Below, one piece after another: positions 6,991 through 15,161 of a DNA stretch of 37,533 nucleotides; positions within the stretch are counted from its first letter, which is position 1; each line of letters starts with the position of its first letter. Under the pieces are notes generated by a model. The model was not told the origin of the DNA, did not search any database, and saw only the letters and a list, made by a program, of their open reading frames with translations. Made by a program: the position numbers and the translations under genes. This stretch comes from an uncultured Nitrosomonadales bacterium (GTDB lineage: Bacteria; Pseudomonadota; Gammaproteobacteria; Burkholderiales; Gallionellaceae): contig CAIWRI010000062.1 of assembly GCA_903915035.1 (NCBI GenBank), positions 1 to 37,533 on the forward strand, in the 5' to 3' direction.

Positions 6991-9182
6991 CAGCCTGCCA
7001 GTACCTGGGCGCGCAGCGCCATCGCCTCACCTGTCAGGCCGTTAAAGGCCATCAGTTCTGCGGGGCTGGCGGTCGTCTCGCCGCGCTTCCAGGCAACCGT
7101 ATCACGCCGTAGCGCACGGGTGCGCAACAGCACGGGTTCGAGCACGGCACTAGGCCCCCCGCTCACGGCCAGCAACACCGCAGCGTCAAACAGCGCGTCA
7201 AAATGGACATCACTCATAAACTCGCCATCCGGCTCCGAGACGGTATCCCAGGCAATGTCGGTCGGGCGATACAGACGGCGCGGATTCAAGATGGCAACGA
7301 TACGTACCCGGTAGCCTTGAGCTTCCAGCAGATCCTTCGCTTCAAACACCGGGATGAACACCATATCGCCTGTCACCGCAAATACCACCGTTTTGCCGCC
7401 GCAGTTGCTCTCATAGATGCAGGCCGCGCCCGCTTCTATGGCGTGACGCGCATCCTTTATGCTCATGTATACCGGCAGCGGGCTCTTGGACGCGATAATC
7501 ACCATGCACTTGTTGAAGCTGTTGGCTGCATACTCATAAGCTACCTGTATCGCATTCGCATCGCAGGGAAACAAAGCATAGGTGTTGCCGTTGCGCATCT
7601 GTGCGGCAAAATAATTCTCAATCTCCGGACGCTGATGAGTCCAGCCGTTGCGCCCCTGCTCCAGCGCCCCCGCTGTAAACATGGCGACCACGGAAGGCGT
7701 CTTGCGACGCAATTCGGCCATCGCCTGCGCGACCGTTTGCACTATCGGCCAGCCGTTAATAGCAAAACTCTCATAGGATAGCCATATCGAGCGCGAACCG
7801 AATAAACACAGCGCGGCAGTCAACCCGGCGCAGGCATCTTCATTGAGCGGTTCATAAACCTGACCTTCCGGTGCCTGGTTATACAAAGGGTCAACAGTCG
7901 GATGACGGATCTTCAGCGCATCGTTGATGTTTTTCATTGCCGAGGCTTCGTTGCCGTCGGCATTGGTCACTACGAAACGCTTATCCTCGATGCCTGCGAA
8001 AGCCACCAGCGCGCCCAGTGCGGTAGCCGGCACTGCTTTTTCATCCCCGGCAAATTCATGCAGCGGCATTTTCCCCAAAGAGGCTAATGCCAGCACCTGT
8101 TCGGTCACGGCTGTTTTCGCAGCAGGGCCACCACCGGCACGCACAAAATTCTCGCGCACGATAATCCATGCTTCGAGGTTTAACGCGCGACGCTGCAAGG
8201 CATCTATCATATGCGGCTTATCTAGCGTATCAGCAGGATACAGATTGTGCGACTTGGCGCCTACCGTATGTACCCCCGCCCCTTTCATCTGTTTGATGAT
8301 GAACGCCGTCAAGCGACCGCCCAGCGCTGATTTGGCGGCTTTATCCAATCCTGCCAGCACGGCACCGGCAAACGCCAGTCGTTGCTTGAGTGAAAAAAAT
8401 GAGCTGTCCGCATACTCGCCTGTCTGGTTGCTGTCGTCAAAATCCTTCGCATTGACCAGCACCACCTCCTTGAAACCATGCCCCTTCCAGTAGGCAATCA
8501 TTTCCTCATTGGAGAAACGCGACACCATGGAATGATGTTCCTGACTGTAACCATTCCAGATCAGGGTGGGGAGAAAATTGGTTGCCCCGGGATAAGCCGT
8601 ATTGAAATGCATCATCGAATTGAGTACATACGGCTCCCCCATACCGCCATCGCCGATAGTGACAGGAAATAGCGTGCCTGGATGCAGCAGCGCACCTGCC
8701 ATGGCGAAGTGCTGCCCCTGCCCTAGCGGACCTGCCGGTGCCAAAAGCCCCGGAATCGCGCCGGACAGATGACCTAACAGGCCGTGTTTTTCGCGAAAGC
8801 GCGCCATCAAATCGGTGACTGTCCTGATGCCTATGGCTTCGAGCGAGGTATCCAGGAACATCGCGCTGTAAAAACCGGGCGCATGATGCCCGACTTCGGT
8901 GACGATATTGGTGTGACCCAGCATCACCAGCGCAGCATAGGCCTCCGCGCTGCTGGCAAAACCGCCCGGATGACCGGAAGCTTTTGCAGCGCAAGTTTGC
9001 AACGTCAGATAGCGCAAGGCATCAGCCATCAAGAGCGTCTGATATGCCGCGTCAGGACAGGCAGCATTGCTAATCGCAGACTGCCCTTCCCTGATGACCG
9101 CAGATTTGGCGTGTTCGGAAAAGCCCTCCCATGCTGTGCCTATATGTTGAATACCTGCACAAAATTCCGCGCTCATGGTCAT
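6990..9182 (-). CDS. Phosphoketolase/transketolase-like ThDP-dependent enzyme
   Basis: About 730 residues. The N-terminal part has a transketolase-like SGHPGG near residue 65 and a ThDP-binding GDG...N motif (IGDGGMGEP...IWNGY). The middle and C-terminal parts look like phosphoketolase: LNEDACAGL...LSYESF corresponds to the LSEHTLEG...SYEAF block, and NGWTHQRPEIENYF...FPCDANA...KSPLPVY to the phosphoketolase GFSHQDP...PPDAN...KQPLP block. The phosphoketolase AWHGPGHGG loop is not present. It therefore seems a distinct branch of the XFP superfamily, and its donor and acceptor cannot be told from sequence. It is the first gene of the operon, coupled to the DUF1537 kinase. GGGGGTGAG precedes ATG 9182 and ATG 9176; a GTG at 9191 lacks a ribosome binding site. 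Confidence 0.75.
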   Translation of the reverse strand: MTMSAEFCAGIQHIGTAWEGFSEHAKSAVIREGQSAISNAACPDAAYQTLLMADALRYLTLQTCAAKASGHPGGFASSAEAYAALVMLGHTNIVTEVGHHAPGFYSAMFLDTSLEAIGIRTVTDLMARFREKHGLLGHLSGAIPGLLAPAGPLGQGQHFAMAGALLHPGTLFPVTIGDGGMGEPYVLNSMMHFNTAYPGATNFLPTLIWNGYSQEHHSMVSRFSNEEMIAYWKGHGFKEVVLVNAKDFDDSNQTGEYADSSFFSLKQRLAFAGAVLAGLDKAAKSALGGRLTAFIIKQMKGAGVHTVGAKSHNLYPADTLDKPHMIDALQRRALNLEAWIIVRENFVRAGGGPAAKTAVTEQVLALASLGKMPLHEFAGDEKAVPATALGALVAFAGIEDKRFVVTNADGNEASAMKNINDALKIRHPTVDPLYNQAPEGQVYEPLNEDACAGLTAALCLFGSRSIWLSYESFAINGWPIVQTVAQAMAELRRKTPSVVAMFTAGALEQGRNGWTHQRPEIENYFAAQMRNGNTYALFPCDANAIQVAYEYAANSFNKCMVIIASKSPLPVYMSIKDARHAIEAGAACIYESNCGGKTVVFAVTGDMVFIPVFEAKDLLEAQGYRVRIVAILNPRRLYRPTDIAWDTVSEPDGEFMSDVHFDALFDAAVLLAVSGGPSAVLEPVLLRTRALRRDTVAWKRGETTASPAELMAFNGLTGEAMALRAQVLAG

Positions 9183-9248
9183 GCGGCTCACCCCCGGTAA
9201 AAATTGATTACGCCAACGTCAGGCGCAAGAAAAAAATTGCATTGGCAT

Positions 9249-9272
9249 AATAATACGGCCTGTTGTATTATT
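9249..9272. promoter_or_regulatory. Inverted repeat, probable IclR-family operator
   Basis: A perfect inverted repeat, AATAATAC - 8 nt - GTATTATT, lies in the short divergent region between the ThDP enzyme gene and the IclR-family gene, about 25 bp upstream of the regulator start. Position and symmetry make it the natural binding site of the divergent regulator, controlling itself and the operon. The binding is inferred. Confidence 0.55.
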
Positions 9273-9296
9273 CCGCAATACATAATCGTTTTCACA

Positions 9297-10064
9297 ATGC
9301 GAAAAATGGAAAAACCAACGAATTCTATTCAAGTGATTGAGCGGCTTGCCGGACTGCTCGATGTCATTGCCGCGCAGGATGAGCCTGCCAGCTTAAAACT
9401 GCTGTCAGCCGAAACCGGTTTACATCCCTCTACCGCTTTTCGCATTCTCGCCTCCCTTGCTGAACAAGGCTTTGTCGAACGCACCAGCCGGGGCAACTAC
9501 CAGCTTGGCATCAAACTCATGCAACTGGGCAGCAGGGTCAGCGTGGGCGTCGATGTCAGAAAAATAGCCTTGCCACTGATGGAAAAACTGCGCGACGAAC
9601 TCGACGAAACCGTCAATCTGACCGTACGTGAGGGCGACGAAGTCGTCTATATTGAACGCACGCTCGCCAGACGCATGATAAGAGTGGAACAGGTAATCGG
9701 CAGCCGCGCACCGTTGCATGTCACGGCGGTAGGCAAACTGATGCTGGGTGATCAGGGGGACGCAGCTTGCCGCAGCTATGCCCAGCGCAGCAAACTGCCC
9801 GCTTACACAGTCAACACGCACACCACCATCACAGCGTTGCTGCAAGACTGTCTTGCCGCAACAAGTTGCAGCTACGCCCGGGACAATGAAGAGGCTGAGC
9901 TGGGTGTGGGATGTATCGGCACCTTGATACGCGACGCCAGCGGCCAGGTCGTTGCCGGTTTATCCGTATCCGCGCCGATAGAGCGGCGGCGCGATGAATG
10001 GATCGCGCATGTGATGGAAGTCGGCAGGCAAATATCGCAGCTGTTGGGCTACAACGCCGGATAA
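9297..10064 (+). CDS. IclR-family transcriptional regulator
   Basis: A 255-residue regulator with an N-terminal winged helix-turn-helix (about 10-70: SIQVIERLAGLLDVI..., TGLHPSTAFRILASL, GFVERTSRGNYQLG) and a C-terminal IclR effector domain (about 85-250; APLHVTAVGKLML, VVAGLSVSAPIER). The frame is open further upstream, but the family's usual start (a short leader before the SIQVIERL helix) fits ATG 9297, or ATG 9306; neither has a strong ribosome binding site. It is transcribed divergently from the glyoxylate-related operon with an inverted repeat between, so it probably controls that operon in response to a small organic acid, as IclR, AllR and related proteins do. The effector is not predictable. 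Confidence 0.93.
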   Translation: MRKMEKPTNSIQVIERLAGLLDVIAAQDEPASLKLLSAETGLHPSTAFRILASLAEQGFVERTSRGNYQLGIKLMQLGSRVSVGVDVRKIALPLMEKLRDELDETVNLTVREGDEVVYIERTLARRMIRVEQVIGSRAPLHVTAVGKLMLGDQGDAACRSYAQRSKLPAYTVNTHTTITALLQDCLAATSCSYARDNEEAELGVGCIGTLIRDASGQVVAGLSVSAPIERRRDEWIAHVMEVGRQISQLLGYNAG

Positions 10065-10170
10065 TTCATCTGCACATCAGAGCCTGCTTGACAGCGCAAG
10101 ACTCAGGCAACAGTATGGCTTTGGCAAAATGACCCAATTTGATCACATGCTGCATGAGCCCGATATGGTA

Positions 10171-11760
10171 TCACCACGCAGCGACACTGCCATCGCTGCG
10201 CGGATCTTCGCCACCCTCGATCCAGCCCTCAGGATGACGTACCAGCGCACCGGCGTGTCCCATGCACTGAGCGAAATCCGCCACCACTTCCACAGGATGC
10301 CCCAGTTTGCGCAGTGCCTCCACTACCGAAGCCGGATAACGCGATTCCAGTTTCAGCGTGGTACTGGGTTCCGCCCAGGTACGGCCCAACAGCCAGCGGG
10401 GTGCCGCGACGGCAGAGCGTATATTATGAGCACCCCATACATAGCGGGAAAATACCGCAGCCTGTGTCTGAGGCTGGCCTTCGCCGCCCATGGTGCCATA
10501 GATCAACAGGCGTTCGTCGTCCAGCTTGGCCATGGCAGGATTAAGCGTATGAAAAGGTTTGCGCCCCGCTTCCAGGCTGCGTAGCTGTCCCGGGCGAAGA
10601 TCAAACGAGCAGCCCCGGTTCTGCCAGCAGATACCGCTACCCGGCAGTACCACACCGCTGCCGAATTCAAAGTAGATACTCTGAATCATGCTCACCGCAC
10701 GACCCGCCGCATCCACCACACCTAGCCAGGTGGTATCGCCATCGGAGACAGGCGCAGGCCACGGACTGGCATATTCCAGTGGCACACCTGACGCCAGGGC
10801 ATCCAGCATTTTTCCGTTCAACAGCACTGACGGGTCAAGCTGCATCTGAGCCGGATCGGTGACATACTTATCACGCACTAAAAAAGCCTGTTTGCTGGCT
10901 TCCACCAGTGCGTGTATTCCCTTCGCGTTATCCGGATTCCAGCCGCTCTGACGAATACGGTCGTAGATACCGAGAATCAGCAGCGAGGCTAAGCCCTGAG
11001 TAGGCGGTGCCATGTTATACAGTGTGGCGTTAGAGATGCGCAATTGCAGCGGCGGTTTGAGTTGCGCCTGATGGCATGCCAGATCATCAGCCGTGACAGG
11101 GCTGCCAATGACGGCCAGATCAGCACCGATCAGAGCGGCTAACTCCCCCCGGTAAAAATCATCCGCGCCAGCCCGGGCCAACTGTTCCAGGGTCGCTGCC
11201 AGTGCCGGAAAGCGGTGGCGCTGACCATAGCCCGGCACCTGCCCCTGATTAAGGAAGGTATCGGCAAAGCCGGGTTGAGCGATGAGTTCAGGCAATTTGT
11301 CGCGGGTGTTCTCCTGCTGGCTAAGACTGACAGGATAACCTTCTCTGGCATAATGAATCGCGCAATCGAGCAGGCGCGCGAAGGGCAGGCGACCACCCCA
11401 ACGGGTACGGCTGTATTCATAGGCGACTCCCCAGCCTGAAACCGTGCCGGCAACCGTATTCGCTGCCAGCGGGCCGCGCCACGGAATACGATGGGAGTCA
11501 CCGTAAATTGCCCGGGTGACGCCGGCGCCTGCTGCACCACAGGCATCAATTGATTGCATGGCCTGCCCGGGCGCGTTCAGCAGCCAGAAGCCATCCCCTC
11601 CGATGCCGGTCATATGCGGATAAACAACTGCCAGCGTGGCGGCTGCCGCAATGGCAGCTTCAATGGCATTTCCCCCCTCGCGCAAAATTTCAAGACCGGC
11701 CTGGGAGGCCAGAGAATGAGGGGCAACAACAGCACCCCGGCAACCCAGAACAGGATTCAT
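10171..11760 (-). CDS. Gamma-glutamyltranspeptidase-family Ntn-hydrolase, possibly oxamate amidohydrolase-like
   Basis: A 529-residue GGT-family enzyme made as a proenzyme that self-cleaves before a catalytic threonine. The cleavage/nucleophile site is DGDTTW (340-345), with Thr343 as likely nucleophile. The His usual after the two threonines of classical GGT is Trp345. The block continues as VSMIQSIYFEFGSG, unlike the glutathione-binding segment of GGT, and resembles the HpxW (oxamate amidohydrolase)/YwrD branch as I recall it. No signal peptide is seen, unlike periplasmic GGT, so it is probably cytosolic. Its ATG overlaps the DUF1653 stop (ATGA), and it converges on the IclR gene. Oxamate hydrolysis would fit a neighbourhood of two-carbon acid metabolism, but the substrate is inference. 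Confidence 0.82.
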   Translation of the reverse strand: MNPVLGCRGAVVAPHSLASQAGLEILREGGNAIEAAIAAAATLAVVYPHMTGIGGDGFWLLNAPGQAMQSIDACGAAGAGVTRAIYGDSHRIPWRGPLAANTVAGTVSGWGVAYEYSRTRWGGRLPFARLLDCAIHYAREGYPVSLSQQENTRDKLPELIAQPGFADTFLNQGQVPGYGQRHRFPALAATLEQLARAGADDFYRGELAALIGADLAVIGSPVTADDLACHQAQLKPPLQLRISNATLYNMAPPTQGLASLLILGIYDRIRQSGWNPDNAKGIHALVEASKQAFLVRDKYVTDPAQMQLDPSVLLNGKMLDALASGVPLEYASPWPAPVSDGDTTWLGVVDAAGRAVSMIQSIYFEFGSGVVLPGSGICWQNRGCSFDLRPGQLRSLEAGRKPFHTLNPAMAKLDDERLLIYGTMGGEGQPQTQAAVFSRYVWGAHNIRSAVAAPRWLLGRTWAEPSTTLKLESRYPASVVEALRKLGHPVEVVADFAQCMGHAGALVRHPEGWIEGGEDPRSDGSVAAW

Positions 11761-11978
11761 GGTGTCAGTAATTTTTCAGCGGAAACAAGACTAACTGGCG
11801 CAAACCTCGGCAAAAAAGCGTCATTAACTTTCATTGATTCGAAAAAAACCTCTTCAGGTCGCGTCCAGATTGTGCCATCGGAAGATTTATAGACGATCAT
11901 GCTGACCGTCGGGTCAGTCTCGAGTTTCGCTACACAGACGATCTCATATATGCCGCCTTTATAATGCCGGTATTTCAT
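11757..11978 (-). CDS. DUF1653 domain protein
   Basis: A 73-residue protein matching the small DUF1653 family: YRHYKGGIYEIV at the start, VYKSSDGTIWTRPEEVFFE in the middle, PRFAPV near the end. DUF1653 is a beta-rich domain of unknown function, alone or attached to other proteins. ATG 11978 was chosen because the domain begins at its third residue; the frame runs 15 codons further upstream to 12023. Its stop overlaps the GGT-family start by 4 nt, so the two are co-translated. No function can be assigned. Confidence 0.8.
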   Translation of the reverse strand: MKYRHYKGGIYEIVCVAKLETDPTVSMIVYKSSDGTIWTRPEEVFFESMKVNDAFLPRFAPVSLVSAEKLLTP

Positions 11979-12035
11979 TTTTTGATCCCTGTTCTGAATC
12001 GGCTTGCACTTCCTGTCCCGCATGGCCTGCTGTCG

Positions 12036-12575
12036 CTACAAGGGCCGCAGATGCAGCATGATGCCATTCGGCACCACTGCGATACTTTCAACATCAACCT
12101 TAATACCAAGAATAGCCAGTTCATCCGGCTTAAAACGATAAACAGGATGATTAACTGCATACTTATTCAGCAGCCGATTGATTTCCTGACGCAGCATTCC
12201 GGCAAGCTGATTACCCTGTTTCAAATGAAGCGAGTCCAGGCTGACTCCCTGCAAAAAGACCGCGCGTTGCTTGGGATCATATTGAAGCAAACTGCTACTG
12301 GTAAAATTTCCCTCAATGTCCAGCAAGGTGGCATGAGCCAGGAAATGGCCATTAACACCGACACGATTCATTGCTGGGTTCAGGGTCAACACGGGTTCGT
12401 CGATGGTGATTTTAAGCAGCCCCCCCGCCTTTTCCCAGTGAAACGGGAATTGCTGCTGCAAAGTAGTGGTCAGTTTTTCTGTCGAAATCACGTGTTCCCT
12501 GGGAATGATGGCAGCACAACACGTCAATGCAAACATGAAGGCTGCAACGAGCAGTTTTTGAAAGCACTTATTCAT
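12036..12575 (-). CDS. DUF1439 (YceB-like) putative lipoprotein
   Basis: A 179-residue envelope protein of the DUF1439 type, relatives of the E. coli lipoprotein YceB. The N terminus is basic then hydrophobic (NKCFQKLLVAAFMFAL) followed by two cysteines (Cys20-Cys21 region, LTCCAA), a non-canonical but plausible lipobox. The body has the family pattern: LLKITIDEPVL, GHFLAHATL, RAVFLQGVSLDSL, then NRLLNKYAVNHPVYRF. The start at 12575 lies within the end of the S4-domain gene (8-nt overlap), giving the shortest sensible signal sequence; the frame is open to 12602. Function unknown. Confidence 0.75.
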   Translation of the reverse strand: MNKCFQKLLVAAFMFALTCCAAIIPREHVISTEKLTTTLQQQFPFHWEKAGGLLKITIDEPVLTLNPAMNRVGVNGHFLAHATLLDIEGNFTSSSLLQYDPKQRAVFLQGVSLDSLHLKQGNQLAGMLRQEINRLLNKYAVNHPVYRFKPDELAILGIKVDVESIAVVPNGIMLHLRPL

Positions 12576-12789
12576 GCGCCGATACACTGATGCGGACATC
12601 ACCTAACGTCACCACTGATCCTGCGCGTATTTTAGCTGTCTTGCGCAACTCAACCTGCCCGTCGACTGAAACCACCCCTTCTGCCACCATGGCTTTGCCT
12701 GCACCGCCGCTGTCGCATAAGCCCGCCATTTTGAGTAGCTGATTGAGTTCGACATACTCGCCGTTTAACTGGAATTCGATTTCTTGCAT
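12568..12789 (-). CDS. S4-domain RNA-binding protein, YbcJ-like
   Basis: A 73-residue single-domain S4 protein: EIEFQLNGEYVELNQLLKMAGLCDSGGAGKAMVAEG... with VDGQVELRKTAKIRAGSVV, the alpha-L RNA-binding fold of the YbcJ/RqcP-like small proteins. It may bind structured RNA or the ribosome. ATG 12789 begins right at the domain; the longer frame to 12840 adds an unrelated leader. It is coupled to the DUF1439 lipoprotein gene by an 8-nt overlap. Confidence 0.82.
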   Translation of the reverse strand: MQEIEFQLNGEYVELNQLLKMAGLCDSGGAGKAMVAEGVVSVDGQVELRKTAKIRAGSVVTLGDVRISVSAHE

Positions 12790-13097
12790 GGAATTTAGCC
12801 GTCCTGATTGAATTACATAAATGAAAACTGACTGGCACATTTAGCAGCGCCAAACATTACTCTGTGGCTTGAACTGCCATTGGCTGGCTTAATCTTTCTG
12901 CCCGGCAGATGCAGTTGAACTACGATTATACGCGGACCTTTCAATATCTGCCTTTCAATGCTGAACAACTCCGCAAACGAGCAAGTAATATTCATCCAAA
13001 CCTGCCCCGCAATCACGATCGGCAAAGTAACTTCAAGTCGACTATCAACCCGGCATTGTCATTCACGGCATTTTTCCGGCCGTTAAATTCAATCAGG
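12790..13097. other. Intergenic, nothing recognised
   Basis: 308 bp between the S4-domain gene and the PAS gene. Open frames on both strands are short and look like nothing known. It should contain the terminator of the signalling operon and the S4 gene promoter, but I see no convincing hairpin with a T-tract. Confidence 0.5.
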
Positions 13098-13571
13098 CTA
13101 ATCTTTACGGGCTTCGAGATTTTTATTGATGAGATCACTCATGACTTCAGTTTGTTGCAGCAAGATGGCAGTCAGATCAAGACGTGTCTGTTCATCATAA
13201 TGCTGTGTCAGCAACAATTCTGCGAAACCATAAATACTCGCCAGTGGTTCACGCAGCAACTCAGCAATATTCGACATTTTTTCAGCTGTTTTTAACTCGT
13301 CTTGCATGTTGTTCACATAGCGCAGATAGTGAACTGCGCGCAAAGTTCCTGTTGTCATTTTTACGCGATGTTGCGCAATCAGATTCGTGCGAATCAATTG
13401 GTAGTCAAAATCCGCCTCGCTCATACCCAGTAAAGCTTGTTCAGAAATGTTAGTGTATTGCTGAAAACTCGAATTAACCGCACTGACTTTGCCATCAACG
13501 TCGATGGCAACCATACCCCAGGGAGATTTGTCCCACAACTCAGCATCTATTATCGTATCGAACTGATTCAT
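13098..13571 (-). CDS. PAS protein with degenerate histidine-kinase dimerisation helix
   Basis: A 157-residue cytosolic protein. Residues about 10-85 form a PAS domain (SPWGMVAIDVDGKVSAVNSS...). Residues 95-150 resemble the HisKA helices of the large kinase encoded at 15162-17876: its LREPLASIYGFAELLLT aligns with LRTPMASIYGFSEMLLT. The phosphoacceptor His is replaced by Glu104 and the Thr of the H-box is also changed. No ATPase domain follows and the gene ends normally. It overlaps the receiver gene by 4 nt (ATGA), so it is part of the same operon. It cannot autophosphorylate; it may bind the receivers or heterodimerise with the kinase. It arose from a duplicated kinase segment or a C-terminal truncation. 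Confidence 0.8.
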   Translation of the reverse strand: MNQFDTIIDAELWDKSPWGMVAIDVDGKVSAVNSSFQQYTNISEQALLGMSEADFDYQLIRTNLIAQHRVKMTTGTLRAVHYLRYVNNMQDELKTAEKMSNIAELLREPLASIYGFAELLLTQHYDEQTRLDLTAILLQQTEVMSDLINKNLEARKD

Positions 13572-13945
13572 AATGCACTTCCCAACAGTGATATCTTCAT
13601 ATAAGTTGCCAGTGCCACTAGGCTGAAGGGTTTGACAAAATAGCTATTTGCGCCGAGGGAAAGGCCAAACTCCTGATCTGACTCCTGACCACATGCGCTG
13701 ACGATAACGACGTGAATATATGACAGAATCGGGTCTTGTTTGATGCGTTCACACAGTTGATAACCATTCAATAAACCCGGCATCATGACATCCAGTATCA
13801 TCCCGTCGGGCGGGGATCGTTTTATGATTTCGTAAGCGGCATCCGCATTAGCGGCTTCTTCGAGTTCGAATCTATCATCATTGAGGGCTAGTCGTATCAT
13901 CTTGCGGATAATGGGTTGATCATCGACGATCAGAATTTTTTTCAT
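13568..13945 (-). CDS. Single-domain response regulator (CheY-like receiver)
   Basis: A 125-residue stand-alone receiver: acidic pair Asp8-Asp9, phosphoacceptor Asp52 in LDVMMPG, and the conserved Lys105 in FVKPF. There is no output domain, so it acts by protein contact or as a phosphate shuttle/sink. It follows the HD-GYP regulator by 31 bp and overlaps the PAS gene by 4 nt. The likely phosphodonor is the MASE1-CHASE kinase of the same cluster. Confidence 0.93.
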   Translation of the reverse strand: MKKILIVDDQPIIRKMIRLALNDDRFELEEAANADAAYEIIKRSPPDGMILDVMMPGLLNGYQLCERIKQDPILSYIHVVIVSACGQESDQEFGLSLGANSYFVKPFSLVALATYMKISLLGSAL

Positions 13946-13976
13946 TTAGTCGCTCCACACGGATAAGAATCACACA

Positions 13977-15086
13977 TTACGAAAGGTCTTTAAATTGTTC
14001 AGCAATTTTCTTGAATTCCATATGCAGGGCGAGGAAGGCATCGGTGATATCCGGATCAAAATGTAAGCCGCGACCTTCCGTGATTATCCGGCATGCTTCC
14101 TCGTGTGTAAACGGCCTTTTGTAAGGTCTTGCGCTGATCAGGGCATCATACACATCAGCCAGGGCCATTAATCGTGCTGCAACGGGTATCTGATCACCGC
14201 GCAATCCCTTCGGGTAGCCACTGCCATCCCATTTTTCATGGTGACTTCCTGTAATTTCTTTGGCAAAGGTTAAAAACGGGGCACTGCGGCCAACTTGCTG
14301 CTCAGCATGTTCTAATGCATCATGACCAAGCGTGGTATGTGACTTCATGACAGTCATTTCCTCTGCTGTCAGACGTCCGGCTTTAAGCAGGATGCTGTCG
14401 GGAATGCCAACTTTGCCAATATCATGTAACGCGGCAGATTTGTAAATAAGTTCGATGTTTTTATGCGTCAGATGCCGCGAGAAACGCGGATGTCGCTGCA
14501 AATATTCGGCCAGCACCAGAATGTAGTGCTTGGTTCTGTGCAGGTGATTAGCCGTTTCATTATCACGAGTCTCGACTATGGATGCCATTGCCATGATCGT
14601 TATATCCTGAATAAATTTTAACTCGTTAGTGCGTTTGGTCACCTCACCGACCAGAAAATTATTTTTATTTTTAAGGTCGCAGGGAGCCTGTTTTATGGTT
14701 AGATGCGTTTTAACTCTGGCCCGCAGGAGGGCTTCGCAAACCGGTTTGCTGATATAGTCGACGGCACCCAGCTCCAGGCCTGATCTTTCGTCACAAGCAG
14801 CGCGTACATTGGCCAAAAATATCACCGGAATATCACGGGTAAGCGGATTAGCTTTAAGCCTTCTGCAAACTTCATATCCGTCAACCCCAGGCATCATGAC
14901 ATCGAGCAGGATGATATCAGGCACAGGTTCTGCCGCTGCAAGAAACAATCCTTCCTCACCATCATTTGCCACCTTGAGATGGTAGTTGGCTTCGAGCAGT
15001 GTGTTAATGATACGCAAGACTTCCGGACTATCATCAATGACGAGTACCGTGTTTATTTTTTTATTCATTGATTTCAGTACCGTCAT
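13977..15086 (-). CDS. Response regulator with HD-GYP output (c-di-GMP phosphodiesterase)
   Basis: A 369-residue two-domain protein. The N-terminal receiver (about 12-130) has phosphoacceptor Asp62 in LLDVMMPG and Lys in ISKPV. The HD-GYP domain (about 165-360) carries AALHDIGKVGIPD, the histidines of SHTTLGHDAL, HHEKWDGSGYPKGLRG and ALADVYDAL, so the metal ligands and GYP motif are intact and c-di-GMP hydrolysis is expected. AAGGTAA lies about 7 bp before the ATG. The gene is 75 bp downstream of the kinase, its probable partner. Confidence 0.94.
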   Translation of the reverse strand: MTVLKSMNKKINTVLVIDDSPEVLRIINTLLEANYHLKVANDGEEGLFLAAAEPVPDIILLDVMMPGVDGYEVCRRLKANPLTRDIPVIFLANVRAACDERSGLELGAVDYISKPVCEALLRARVKTHLTIKQAPCDLKNKNNFLVGEVTKRTNELKFIQDITIMAMASIVETRDNETANHLHRTKHYILVLAEYLQRHPRFSRHLTHKNIELIYKSAALHDIGKVGIPDSILLKAGRLTAEEMTVMKSHTTLGHDALEHAEQQVGRSAPFLTFAKEITGSHHEKWDGSGYPKGLRGDQIPVAARLMALADVYDALISARPYKRPFTHEEACRIITEGRGLHFDPDITDAFLALHMEFKKIAEQFKDLS

Positions 15087-15161
15087 TATATTACCTTAAT
15101 AAGCTAAAATTAGCTCCTGTTCGCTTCAACAGCATGCTTGCTGAACAATATGGTTTTGCTG

